DNA of 60,952 bases from Streptomyces hokutonensis (GTDB lineage Bacteria; Actinomycetota; Actinomycetes; Streptomycetales; Streptomycetaceae): the NCBI RefSeq assembly GCF_000376565.1, contig NZ_BARG01000101.1, positions 1 to 60,952 on the forward strand, read 5' to 3'. Within the stretch, counting starts at the first letter, position 1. Every line of letters begins with the position of its first letter. The notes beneath the pieces are model-generated. The model was not told where the DNA came from, searched no databases, and saw only the letters and a program-made list of their open reading frames with translations. Position numbers and translations under genes: made by a program. This document shows, piece after piece, positions 51,187 to 59,104 of the stretch.

Positions 51187-52290
51187 CTATGAGGCACGGG
51201 CCAGTTCCGTCGCGTCACGGCGGAACGCCCACCGCATCTCCGGTTCCATCGCGAAGCGGAAGGCCCGGCGGACGGGCGGTGCGCACAGCGCGGTCACCAC
51301 GGCGGCGGCGACCACCGTCACCGTGAGCTCGCCGAGCGGGCCCTGGACCCACGAAGGGCCGTACCAGCCCCAGGACTTGGCGCCCTGCGCGACGAACCCG
51401 TGGAGGAGATAACCGTAGAGCGTGCCCGCGCCGAGGGAGGTGAACCAGGTGCGGCGGCGCGGCACCCAGGCGAGGAAGCAGACGACCAGGACGGTGGAGA
51501 CGGCGAACAGGGCCAGTGTCATCAGCGGCCCTTCCCAGTCGGGCGCGCCGAGTTGCTCCGCGCTCGCGTTGTGGAAGAGCCAGGAGTAGTCGAAGCGCGG
51601 GACCGACCAATAGGCCACCGCGAGAGCGCACAGGAACACCGGGACCGCCAACTGCCGTACCTCGGGCCGCCGTACGAGCTGGAAGTGTTCCGGCTTCAGG
51701 GAGAGACCGAGCACGAAGTACGGGAGGAACTGCAACACGCGTTGCAGATCGAGGTCGTTGCCGATGGAGGGGGAGAGCGTCGCCAGCATCGCGATCGCGA
51801 GGGCGAGGGGCAGCGGGTGGCGGACGTGGTTCCAGATCGGTGTGGTGAGGCGCCAGACGAACAGGGCCGCCAGGAACCACGTCAGATACAGCGGGTCCAA
51901 CAGGCTGATCGCGCGGTCGGGTTGGTGGTCCGTCCAGCGGGTGAAGAGCGTGTACGCCGTCTCGAAGACGATGTACGGCACGACGATTCCCGTGAGCAGC
52001 CGCCGGATCTGCGGCGGGGTGGCGCGGAAACTCCGGGAGAAATAGCCGGAGATGACGATGAACGCCGGCATGTGCACCGCGTACACGAGCGTGTACAGCG
52101 CGGTGACGCTACGGCTGCCGGAGCGCAGCGGCTCCCAGGAGTGGCCGATCGCCACCAGGACGATCGCGAGGTACTTGGCGTTGTCGAAGAAGGGGTCGCG
52201 CTGCTTCCCGGGGACGGGCTCCGGCGCGCCGACGGCGGCGGCGGACGGTGGTACGGGGGTCTCGGCGGAGGCGGTGGGAGAAGCGCGCAT
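51187..52290 (-). CDS. Acyltransferase family 3 (OatA-like) membrane protein
   Basis: A protein of about 367 residues with ten predicted spans. The family-3 acyltransferase start is visible: DPFFDNAKYLAIVLVAIGHSWEPL, followed by VYAVHMPAFIVISGYFSR. The catalytic-site His lies in AIGHSW. Such enzymes acetylate or acylate sugars, lipids or antibiotics. The ATG at 52290 begins a Pro/Ala-rich N-terminus; longer starts at 52353 or 52392 would overlap the end of the PstB gene. The short gap to PstB implies possible co-transcription, but the functions look unrelated. Confidence 0.86.
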   Translation of the reverse strand: MRASPTASAETPVPPSAAAVGAPEPVPGKQRDPFFDNAKYLAIVLVAIGHSWEPLRSGSRSVTALYTLVYAVHMPAFIVISGYFSRSFRATPPQIRRLLTGIVVPYIVFETAYTLFTRWTDHQPDRAISLLDPLYLTWFLAALFVWRLTTPIWNHVRHPLPLALAIAMLATLSPSIGNDLDLQRVLQFLPYFVLGLSLKPEHFQLVRRPEVRQLAVPVFLCALAVAYWSVPRFDYSWLFHNASAEQLGAPDWEGPLMTLALFAVSTVLVVCFLAWVPRRRTWFTSLGAGTLYGYLLHGFVAQGAKSWGWYGPSWVQGPLGELTVTVVAAAVVTALCAPPVRRAFRFAMEPEMRWAFRRDATELARAS

Positions 52291-52369
52291 CCCGCTCGCC
52301 TCACCGCCCTCCGGCGATCCAAACCCCTCTTTCGTGTGACGCGCGTGACACATGGTGCACGCGGGACGC

Positions 52370-53194
52370 TCAGCCGAAGCGGCCCGCCACATAGTCCGCC
52401 GTCCGGGAGTCCTGCGGGGAGCCGAAGACGTCGTCGGTGGCGCCGGCCTCCACGATTCCGCCGGGGGTGCCCTGTTCGGCGAGGAAGAACGCGCACTGCT
52501 GGGAGACGCGGGCGGCCTGCTGCATGTTGTGGGTGACGATCACCACGGTGACCTGCCCGGCCAGTTCGTGGACGGTCTCCTCGACCCGGCGGGTGGAGGT
52601 CGGGTCGAGCGCCGAGCACGGCTCGTCCATGAGCAGCACCCGGGGCCGTACGGCGAGCGCGCGGGCGATGCACAGCCGCTGCTGCTGGCCGCCGGAGAGC
52701 GCGCCGCCGGGCTGCCGCAGCCGGTCGCGCACCTCCTTCCACAGGCCCGCGCGGGTCAGCGACTCCTCGACCAGCTCGTCCTTCTCGCGACGGCTCACCC
52801 GCGTGCCCGTCAGGCGCAGACCGGCCACCACGTTGTCGTAGATCGACATCGCGGGGAACGGGTTCGGCTTCTGGAAGACCATGCCGATACGGCGGCGGGC
52901 GTCCGTCAGCCGCCAGGAGGCGTCGTAGATGTCCTCGCCCTCGAAGAGCACCTCGCCGCCGAAGGCCGCCGACGGGATCAGCTCGTGCATCCGGTTGAGG
53001 GTGCGCAGGAACGTCGACTTGCCGCAGCCGGACGGGCCGATCAACGCGCTGACCTGGCCCGCGGGCATGGTCAGCGACACCTGGCCGAGCACCTGGTGGG
53101 TGCCGAACCAGGCCGAGACGGCACGGGCTTCGAGGGTCGCGGGGGCGGCCGTCGGGTCGACGGCGGGGAGGACGGCGGTGTCGGTCACGGTCAT
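52370..53194 (-). CDS. pstB: Phosphate ABC transporter ATP-binding protein
   Basis: A 274-residue ABC ATPase of the PstB type. It has Walker A GPSGCGKST (residues 53-61), Q-loop VFQKPNPFP, signature LSGGQQQRLCIARALA, Walker B VLLMDEPCSALDP and H-loop VTHNM. The CSALDP and NPFPAMSIYDNV segments mark PstB-like proteins. It is preceded by 16 bases and the sortase-fold gene on the same strand, with PstS-like genes further upstream, but no pstC or pstA permease appears in the window. It could act with permease genes located elsewhere or beyond the right edge. Confidence 0.9.
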   Translation of the reverse strand: MTVTDTAVLPAVDPTAAPATLEARAVSAWFGTHQVLGQVSLTMPAGQVSALIGPSGCGKSTFLRTLNRMHELIPSAAFGGEVLFEGEDIYDASWRLTDARRRIGMVFQKPNPFPAMSIYDNVVAGLRLTGTRVSRREKDELVEESLTRAGLWKEVRDRLRQPGGALSGGQQQRLCIARALAVRPRVLLMDEPCSALDPTSTRRVEETVHELAGQVTVVIVTHNMQQAARVSQQCAFFLAEQGTPGGIVEAGATDDVFGSPQDSRTADYVAGRFG

Positions 53195-53210
53195 GTCGGG
53201 TTCCCTCGGT

Positions 53211-54137
53211 TCACAGCAGGTTCGGCAGCAGTTCGGTGGTGCGCGTGGCGACCTGGAGACCCAGGACCGCGACGAGCGGGGCGAAGACGATCCACGTCTG
53301 GTGACGGCCCCAGCGGTGCCAGGCCCATACGGCCGCTACGGCGGCCAGCAGCAGCGCCTGGAGCCACATCACCAGCGGCCACGGCACGCCGTCGGGACGG
53401 GCGAGGGGTTCTTCGGAGTCCGGCAGGGTGCCGGAGCGGATCACCGCGGCCGGGGTCTGGAAGGCGGTCGAGACCAGGTCGGCGTCGACGCGCAGGACGC
53501 CGGCCGGCATGAAGTGCGGGCCGGTGGCGGTGACCAGGACGAGGCGGCCCTGACCGGCAGCAAGTGCGGCGGGCGCCGGGTCGCCGGCCCGGCGGACGTC
53601 GGTGACCTGGTACCTCGCCGTGCCCTGACCGGTGGTCACGGTGAACGTGACTCCGGCGCGCAGCTCGGCCAGCCGCCCGAACGGGCCGCCGTAGGCCGCC
53701 GCCCGGCCCATCAGCACGCTGGTGCCGGACTGGCCGGGGAACGGGGTGTCGCGGCGGTGGCCGGGACCGTCGGTCAGGACGGCGGAGTCGGTGCCCTCCA
53801 GGACGACCTGGCTCAGGCCCAGGGACGGGACGCGGAGCAGGGCGACCGGGGTGCCGGGCGCGAGGAGCTTGCCCTGCTGGTCGGTCTGGGACACCGGGGC
53901 GGTGCCCAGGGCGAGTTGACCGCGCAGCTCGTCGAACGCGGCGTGCTGCGCGGAGTGTTCCTGGGCGCCGCTGAACACGAGCAGCTGCGCGGTGATGCCG
54001 AGCAGAAGGGCGGCGAGGCTGAGCAGGCCGCCGCGGGAGAGATGGCGGACGGCGGTGACGCTCCGCACGCCGCGGACGCTCCGGACGAGGGTGCGCGGCA
54101 CGGCCGGAGCGGGCCTGACGGGAGTGGCGACGGTCAC
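53211..54137 (-). CDS. Sortase-fold membrane protein lacking catalytic residues
   Basis: A 308-residue protein: an N-terminal TM (residues 37-56), a sortase domain (about 95-225) and two C-terminal spans. It aligns with class E/F sortases through RVPSLGLSQVVLEGTDSAVLTDGPGHRRDTPFPGQSG. The canonical NVVxAGHR motif reads TSVLMGRAA (Arg145 in place of His), and the catalytic Cys in LVTC is Ala204 (LVTATG); Arg216 of the third motif remains. So it should not transpeptidate. The GTG at 54137 follows AAGGAGG. It is 16 bases from pstB, in the Pst-like cluster, so it may serve as a binding or assembly protein. Confidence 0.82.
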   Translation of the reverse strand: MTVATPVRPAPAVPRTLVRSVRGVRSVTAVRHLSRGGLLSLAALLLGITAQLLVFSGAQEHSAQHAAFDELRGQLALGTAPVSQTDQQGKLLAPGTPVALLRVPSLGLSQVVLEGTDSAVLTDGPGHRRDTPFPGQSGTSVLMGRAAAYGGPFGRLAELRAGVTFTVTTGQGTARYQVTDVRRAGDPAPAALAAGQGRLVLVTATGPHFMPAGVLRVDADLVSTAFQTPAAVIRSGTLPDSEEPLARPDGVPWPLVMWLQALLLAAVAAVWAWHRWGRHQTWIVFAPLVAVLGLQVATRTTELLPNLL

Positions 54138-54172
54138 GGCGGCCCGCCTCCTTCGCGGTTCGGTCGGTGGCC

Positions 54173-54200
54173 GCCGGGGAGACGGTGAGGTCTCCCCGGC
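54173..54200 (-). terminator. Hairpin between the PstS-Ig and sortase-fold genes
   Basis: A 10-bp stem, CCGGGGAGAC (54174-54183) and GTCTCCCCGG (54190-54199), loop GGTGAG, lies in the 85-base gap downstream of the gene ending at 54223. It may terminate or attenuate transcription into the sortase-fold and pstB genes. Confidence 0.65.
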
Positions 54201-54222
54201 CGCACGGTCGACTGGTCGTGGA

Positions 54223-56217
54223 TCAGGTGGACTTGATGGTGAAGTTGGCGCCGGACTTGGTGTTCACCGTGGTCGAGCCCGCGTAGTAGGCGTGCAGGGT
54301 GTGCGTGCCCCGGCTCAGCCTCGGCAGGGTGAGGGTGACCTTGCCGCCGCTCAGCGTGCCGGTCGCGATGATCCGGCTGCCCTCGTAGACGCGGACGGTG
54401 CCGGTCGGCGTGGTGCCGGTCGCGGTGACCTTGACGGTGACCTTCGCGCGGGCGGTGTGGGAGATCGAGGCGGGCGCGGTCTTGGTGACCGTCGGGTTGG
54501 CCTTGGTGATCTTCAGGGAGACGGTCGCCGAGGACGCGTTGAGCTTGGTGGCGCCGGCGTAGGAGACGGTCAGGCTGTGCGTGGCGACCTTGAGGTGGTT
54601 CGACACGTTGACGGTGACCTTGCCGGAGCTGTTCAGCGTGCCGGTGCCGACGACCGTCGAGCCGTCCTTCACGGTGACCTTGCCGCTGGGGACGACACCG
54701 TGCGTGCCGGTCACGGTGACCGCGACCTTCGGGGTCGTGCCGTACGCGGTGGTGGCGGTGGTCGCCTTGGTGGTGCTCGCGTACTTGACGGCGCCGGTCC
54801 AACTGGCCGCTGCGCCGGTGCCGTTGACGTTGTTGGCGGTGACCGTGGCGGTGTAGGTGCCGATGGCCAGACCGGTGAAGGAGTACGACGTGGTGGAGGT
54901 CGCGACGTCCTTGTTGGCGACGACGGCGCCGTCCGCGTCGAACAGCGTGATCCGGTAGTCGGTGACCGGCATGGCCGGGACGATGTGGTTCGGGGTCCAG
55001 CTGAGCTTGAGGCTCGCGTCGCCGACGGCGGACTTCAGGGCGGGCGCGTTCGGCGCCGAGTGGTCGAAGGTGCTGGACTCCTCCAGGCCGCCGAGCTTGG
55101 CGTGCCTGGTGAGGGAGATGGAGCCGTTGTAGGACTCGTTGACGAAGCCGAACTTGGCGATGACGGACTCGGCGGCGTCCGACGCCAGCTGCGCGGTGTG
55201 GCTGCCGCTGGTGACGAAGACGTCGTACAGGTCCTTGTCGTAGAAGATGCTGGTCGGGTCGATCGCCCGGCTCGGCACGACGTTGTAGACGTCACGGCCG
55301 AACGTCGCGTTCTCGTAGTAGGCGTTGACCGGGGCCAGCTTGCCGTTCACCGTGGTGACCGGGCTGGTGGCACCGTCGTCGCCCGGCAGCTGCACGGAGG
55401 CCAGGTGACCGCCGGCGGCCGCCGCCGTCTTGCTGTAGTCGGGGGAGACACCGTTGTTCTGGGCGATCCAGGAACCGACGGAGAACGGGACGAGCGCACC
55501 GTCCTCGGTGAGGGCCGGGTTGGCCTGGTTCTCCTGGACGACGGTGACGCTCGCGGCGACGTCGAGGTCGGCCACGCCGATCGCGTTCAGGAAGAACTTG
55601 CGGGTGCCGGAGTTCTGCTGCGGGATCTTCGGGTGCACGGTCTGGCCGTTCACCACTTTCAGCTGGCCGATGTAGATGTCGTGCAGCTGCTTCACGGTCA
55701 GGGTGTCCAGGCCCGAGCCCTTGACCGCGACGCCGACCGCGTCCCGCGCCATCGGGATGTAGGTGAACGCGGTGCCGGAGCTGGACGGACCGCCGGAGGA
55801 GCGGGCGAAGTCGACCTGGCCCTTGACCGAGGCACCGGACGAGTCCAGGTCGCCGGTGAGCGACTCGCTCAGGGCGGTGCGGCCGCCGCCGGAGCCGTTC
55901 GGGCGCAGGAAGGTCGTGCCGCCGGAGCGGGTGGTGATCTTGGTGCCGAGGGCGCCGGTGCCCGGCTCGATCGCGTCGTAGGACGCGATGCCCGCGCCGT
56001 TCACCGACTTCACGCCGGTCGCGGAGTAGCTGGTGCCGTTGACGGTGTCACCGGCCAGGGCGTTGGTCACGTCCTGAGTGGTGTCCGAGCCGACACCGAC
56101 GAGCTGGCGGAAGGTCCCGGCGGGGGTCGGGTCGGCGGACGCCGGGCTCGCCAGAGCCAGCGTGCCGGACACCACGGCGGCGGCGACCATGGCCGCCGAG
56201 AGGCGCATTCTGCGCAT
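54223..56217 (-). CDS. Exported PstS-like substrate-binding protein with FnIII and Ig-like repeats
   Basis: A 664-residue secreted protein. A signal peptide (about 30 residues, ASPASA end) precedes a PstS-like periplasmic-binding fold (GVGSDTTQDVTNALAG; ARSSGGPSSSGTAFTYIPMARDAVGVAV; IPQQNSGTRKFFL). A fibronectin type III domain (about 400-490) and two Ig-like (Big_3-type) repeats follow (VTVTGTHGVVPSGKVTVKDGSTVVGTG and TVTKTAPASISHTARAKVTVKVTATG). It lacks a lipobox, unlike ordinary PstS. The ATG at 56217 follows CTGGAGAACC. The binding-protein fold plus Ig repeats suggests it is held in the wall or acts outside. Confidence 0.86.
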   Translation of the reverse strand: MRRMRLSAAMVAAAVVSGTLALASPASADPTPAGTFRQLVGVGSDTTQDVTNALAGDTVNGTSYSATGVKSVNGAGIASYDAIEPGTGALGTKITTRSGGTTFLRPNGSGGGRTALSESLTGDLDSSGASVKGQVDFARSSGGPSSSGTAFTYIPMARDAVGVAVKGSGLDTLTVKQLHDIYIGQLKVVNGQTVHPKIPQQNSGTRKFFLNAIGVADLDVAASVTVVQENQANPALTEDGALVPFSVGSWIAQNNGVSPDYSKTAAAAGGHLASVQLPGDDGATSPVTTVNGKLAPVNAYYENATFGRDVYNVVPSRAIDPTSIFYDKDLYDVFVTSGSHTAQLASDAAESVIAKFGFVNESYNGSISLTRHAKLGGLEESSTFDHSAPNAPALKSAVGDASLKLSWTPNHIVPAMPVTDYRITLFDADGAVVANKDVATSTTSYSFTGLAIGTYTATVTANNVNGTGAAASWTGAVKYASTTKATTATTAYGTTPKVAVTVTGTHGVVPSGKVTVKDGSTVVGTGTLNSSGKVTVNVSNHLKVATHSLTVSYAGATKLNASSATVSLKITKANPTVTKTAPASISHTARAKVTVKVTATGTTPTGTVRVYEGSRIIATGTLSGGKVTLTLPRLSRGTHTLHAYYAGSTTVNTKSGANFTIKST

Positions 56218-56366
56218 TGCGGTTCTCCAGAAGGTGTGCGAGGTGACGTCGGGTGGAGCTGGTTGGAACGGGTGGATCTGAGAGGGTGGTGCGAGCCGTC
56301 CGCCCCGACTGCCTTTCGGGGCGGACGGCCGTTCATGGGGGAGCACTTGCGTCTCCGCGACTGCAG

Positions 56367-56450
56367 GTTTTTAGGGGCGCGGGGCTGTGTTAATTTGCGG
56401 CTCCGCCGCGTGGGCGCGACCAGCCACGACGTGCCCGCAGCCGACGAACT
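56367..56450. repeat. Dispersed repeat element forming the 3' end of the neighbouring gene
   Basis: The block GTTTTTAGGGGCGCGGGG, then GCGCGACCAGCCACGACG and GCCCGCAGCCGACGAACT, matches a dispersed element common in Streptomyces intergenic DNA (from general knowledge). Its right half encodes the last ~20 residues and the stop codon of the large exported protein (VVRRLRARRGWSRPRGGAAN). Confidence 0.65.
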
Positions 56451-59104
56451 ACCGTCTGTACTGAGGCAATTGACAACCGCCCCCCGCCGGCGAAGGGCGC
56501 GCCCACCCCGGCCACAGCGCCGAGCGCGGCACCCACCGGCACGGCATAGCGCAGCGGACTCGCGGGGTCGGCAGGCGTCGTCCCCGCCGCCGTGGTCGCG
56601 ACGGCCTGACCTCCGTCGTACGACGCCGACGCCGACGCGCCCGGCGAGGCGCTCGCGCCGACGCCACCGGCACCCGTACCGGCGCCGCCCGTAGTCCCAC
56701 CGGTACTCCCGGCGGAGCCACCCGCACCGTCACCCGAGGTGGACGTACCCCCGGCGGCCGAGCCGCCGCCCGCCGTGGACTTCGGCCCGGTGTACGCGAC
56801 GAGCGTGTCCGCCGCCACGCCGGCCTGGGCGCGCAGCTTCACCGTGAGCGGCGCGTAGCCGTAGGGCAGCCGACCCGGATCGGCCCCCTGCGTCTGGCCC
56901 GCGCCGGAGGCGTACCGCAGCAGCGCCGCGTAGTCCTGGCGGGCGGCCTTGCTCACCTGGCCGGGCCGCACCGCCGCGTACACCAGCTCGGTCAGCGGAT
57001 ACGCGCCCTTCGCCGTGGCGTTCGCGGGCGTGACCTCGGGGACGCCGGAGCCCGTGGCGGTCGCGGCCGCCGCGGTCAGGGCGGCCGCGGTCGGGGCCAC
57101 GTACTTGCCCGCGCTGTTCTGCAACTGGGCGGTCTGCAGGCCGTAGCGGGCGGCGGAGGCCGCGTCGGTGATGGTGATGACGAAGCGCGAACCGACGATC
57201 TGCGGGCCGGAGTTCTTGTACGCCGGCGGGGTCGCCAGCGGGTCCCAGGTGGACTTCCACAGGGTGTCCGCGCGGCGGGCGTGCAGGGCGCCGGCGTGCA
57301 TGTCCTCCACATAGGGGTGGAAGTCGATCATGCACTGCTTGTTCGTCGCGGGTGCGCCCGAGCCGGGCGGGATCGTGCACCACGGGTCGCTCTTCGGATA
57401 GTCGTCGGTGTTCGACGGGTCGAAGGCGGTGCCGGTCGGGTTCAGGTCCGCGTTGGTGCTGTAGTACGGGTTGACCCGCATGCCGTCGTCGTCGGGGACA
57501 CCGGCGAGGAACCGCCGGGCGTCCTTGTCGGCGAGGATCCACCGCCAGATCGCGCGGGCGCTGTCGGAGTGGCCGAGCGAGGTCAGCAGATCGGTGTCGG
57601 TGGCCGGGGTCTCGGCGACCGACAGGTAGGCGAACTCCGGGTTCAGCGCGATGAATTCGGGATCGGTGGCGAGCCCGGACGGGTTCTTCCGCGCCCAGCC
57701 GTACCCCTTGGCCGCCGTGCCGCTGATGACCGAACCCCAGGTGGAGCTGCGGTACGACTCGGTGAGCAGCTTGGCGACCAGGCGGGCGTTCAGCTTGATG
57801 GACTCGACCTTGGTGCCGTCGAGTCTCTCCTCGGACGCCGGTGCCCCGGACGAGGATCTGCGTTCGATCGTGAAGCCGATGACGGCTCCGGAGAGGGCGA
57901 CCGGCGCGTACGTCGTCGTACCCGACGGCGCTGTCGTGCCCGGGTCGGCGCCGAGCCTGCGGGTGGTGAACGCGAGGCCCGTCGAACCGTCCGCGATCAG
58001 CCGGGACCGGGTGTCCGGTTCGCCGAACTCGGTGTAGCTGTACACCTTGCCCGCCGAACAGAGCTTCGCCTGCCAGCTGGTCATCGCGTCCGCCACCAAC
58101 TCGCTGCCGGTGGTGGGGCGTTCGTCGGCGCCCAGGGGGCAGTTGGTGCCCACGCTGTTGAAGTCCAGCTTGACCGCGATCCGGTTCTGCCAGTTGGTCG
58201 AGGAGACCGGGGAGCCGGCGTTGACCTGGCTCTTGTCCGCGTACGGCTTTCCGTCCAGGTCCAGATGACCCTGCGGGACGATCACCAGCCAGCAGGAACG
58301 GGGCCGGGTCACGCCGTTGGTGGTGACGGGCGTGCCGCAGCCGAGGTGGGGTGCCTCGTTGGCCGTCTGGACCTCGAAGAACTCCTTGCCGGTGCCGTCG
58401 GCGCCGGTGCGGGCGAAGTCGACCTCGTTGGTGGTGTTGCGGCTGAAGAACTTGTTGTTCTGGGTGTTCGTGGTGATCGTCGTGCCGTCCACCGACTTGA
58501 AGGGGACCTCGCCGGGGGCGTTCGGGTTGGCGGCGCCGTAGCGGTTGTCCTGGCCGTAGTTGGTGGGGTCGGCGCTGTAGAAGATCTGCCGGGTGTCGTC
58601 CTGGCCGTTGCCCGGCCAGCTGCTGCGGTCCGTGGTAGGGGAGGCGCCGTACTGGCACTGGGTGCGGGACGGGCCGGGGTTGGCGGGGACCGTGCCGTCG
58701 TCGTCGCCCCAGCACTGCATGATCTGTACGAAGTCGGTGTTGAACTGCGTGCCCGCGAAGGTCGTCGGGGTGCCGCCGGTCCAACTCACCGTCACCGCTT
58801 GGCTGGTGAGGTGGGTGGTCTGGTCGACGGTGAACTTCATGTCCTTGAACTCGCCCCGGCCGGAGACGGTGACGCTCGTGGTTGCCGGCGCGGCTGTGGC
58901 GGGTGGGGCGGACTGTCCTACGGCGAGGCCGGCGAGGGCGCCGATGGCTGCGCCGGCGATGAGGCGGACCAGCAGCCTCGGCTTCGCCATCGCCCCCCGA
59001 TTTCCCACCCGCACCGCCCGTGCGGATTTCGTTGTCGGGTGCGGGTGGCCCCTGTGGGGCTCGTTCGCCGTCGGCGGCTGCGGGGCGTTGGGCAGGCTTG
59101 TCAT
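56390..59104 (-). CDS. Large exported protein of the Pst-like cluster
   Basis: A protein of about 904 residues. After an N-terminal extension and signal-anchor (AGAAIGALAGLAVGQSAPPA), it has a ~600-residue domain with Cys pairs (MQCWGDD, SRTQCQY, LGCGTP, RSCWLV, TNCPLG, KLCSAG) and PstS-like fragments such as DADLNPTGTAFDP and TELVYAAVRPGQVSKAARQDYAALLRYASG. The C-terminus is a Gly/Ser/Ala-rich spacer, a hydrophobic segment (VPVGAALGAVAGVGAPFAG) and an Arg-rich tail. The start at 59104 overlaps the previous stop by four bases after a GAGGGGAG site; ATG 58990 is an alternative that would drop a repeat-derived 38-residue extension. Function unknown, presumably phosphate-related or structural. 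Confidence 0.78.
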   Translation of the reverse strand: MTSLPNAPQPPTANEPHRGHPHPTTKSARAVRVGNRGAMAKPRLLVRLIAGAAIGALAGLAVGQSAPPATAAPATTSVTVSGRGEFKDMKFTVDQTTHLTSQAVTVSWTGGTPTTFAGTQFNTDFVQIMQCWGDDDGTVPANPGPSRTQCQYGASPTTDRSSWPGNGQDDTRQIFYSADPTNYGQDNRYGAANPNAPGEVPFKSVDGTTITTNTQNNKFFSRNTTNEVDFARTGADGTGKEFFEVQTANEAPHLGCGTPVTTNGVTRPRSCWLVIVPQGHLDLDGKPYADKSQVNAGSPVSSTNWQNRIAVKLDFNSVGTNCPLGADERPTTGSELVADAMTSWQAKLCSAGKVYSYTEFGEPDTRSRLIADGSTGLAFTTRRLGADPGTTAPSGTTTYAPVALSGAVIGFTIERRSSSGAPASEERLDGTKVESIKLNARLVAKLLTESYRSSTWGSVISGTAAKGYGWARKNPSGLATDPEFIALNPEFAYLSVAETPATDTDLLTSLGHSDSARAIWRWILADKDARRFLAGVPDDDGMRVNPYYSTNADLNPTGTAFDPSNTDDYPKSDPWCTIPPGSGAPATNKQCMIDFHPYVEDMHAGALHARRADTLWKSTWDPLATPPAYKNSGPQIVGSRFVITITDAASAARYGLQTAQLQNSAGKYVAPTAAALTAAAATATGSGVPEVTPANATAKGAYPLTELVYAAVRPGQVSKAARQDYAALLRYASGAGQTQGADPGRLPYGYAPLTVKLRAQAGVAADTLVAYTGPKSTAGGGSAAGGTSTSGDGAGGSAGSTGGTTGGAGTGAGGVGASASPGASASASYDGGQAVATTAAGTTPADPASPLRYAVPVGAALGAVAGVGAPFAGGGRLSIASVQTVVRRLRARRGWSRPRGGAAN
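59002..59082. repeat. 81-bp repeat, copy A
   Basis: This block, beginning TTCCCACCCGCACC, recurs as copy B at 60853-60933 with the same length and about 71 of 81 matching bases. It lies upstream of the large exported protein gene (or in its N-terminal coding part). Inner TGCGGGTGGCCCCTGTGGGG is conserved. On the minus strand both copies precede a PstS-like gene start by about 45-120 bases. Confidence 0.8.
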
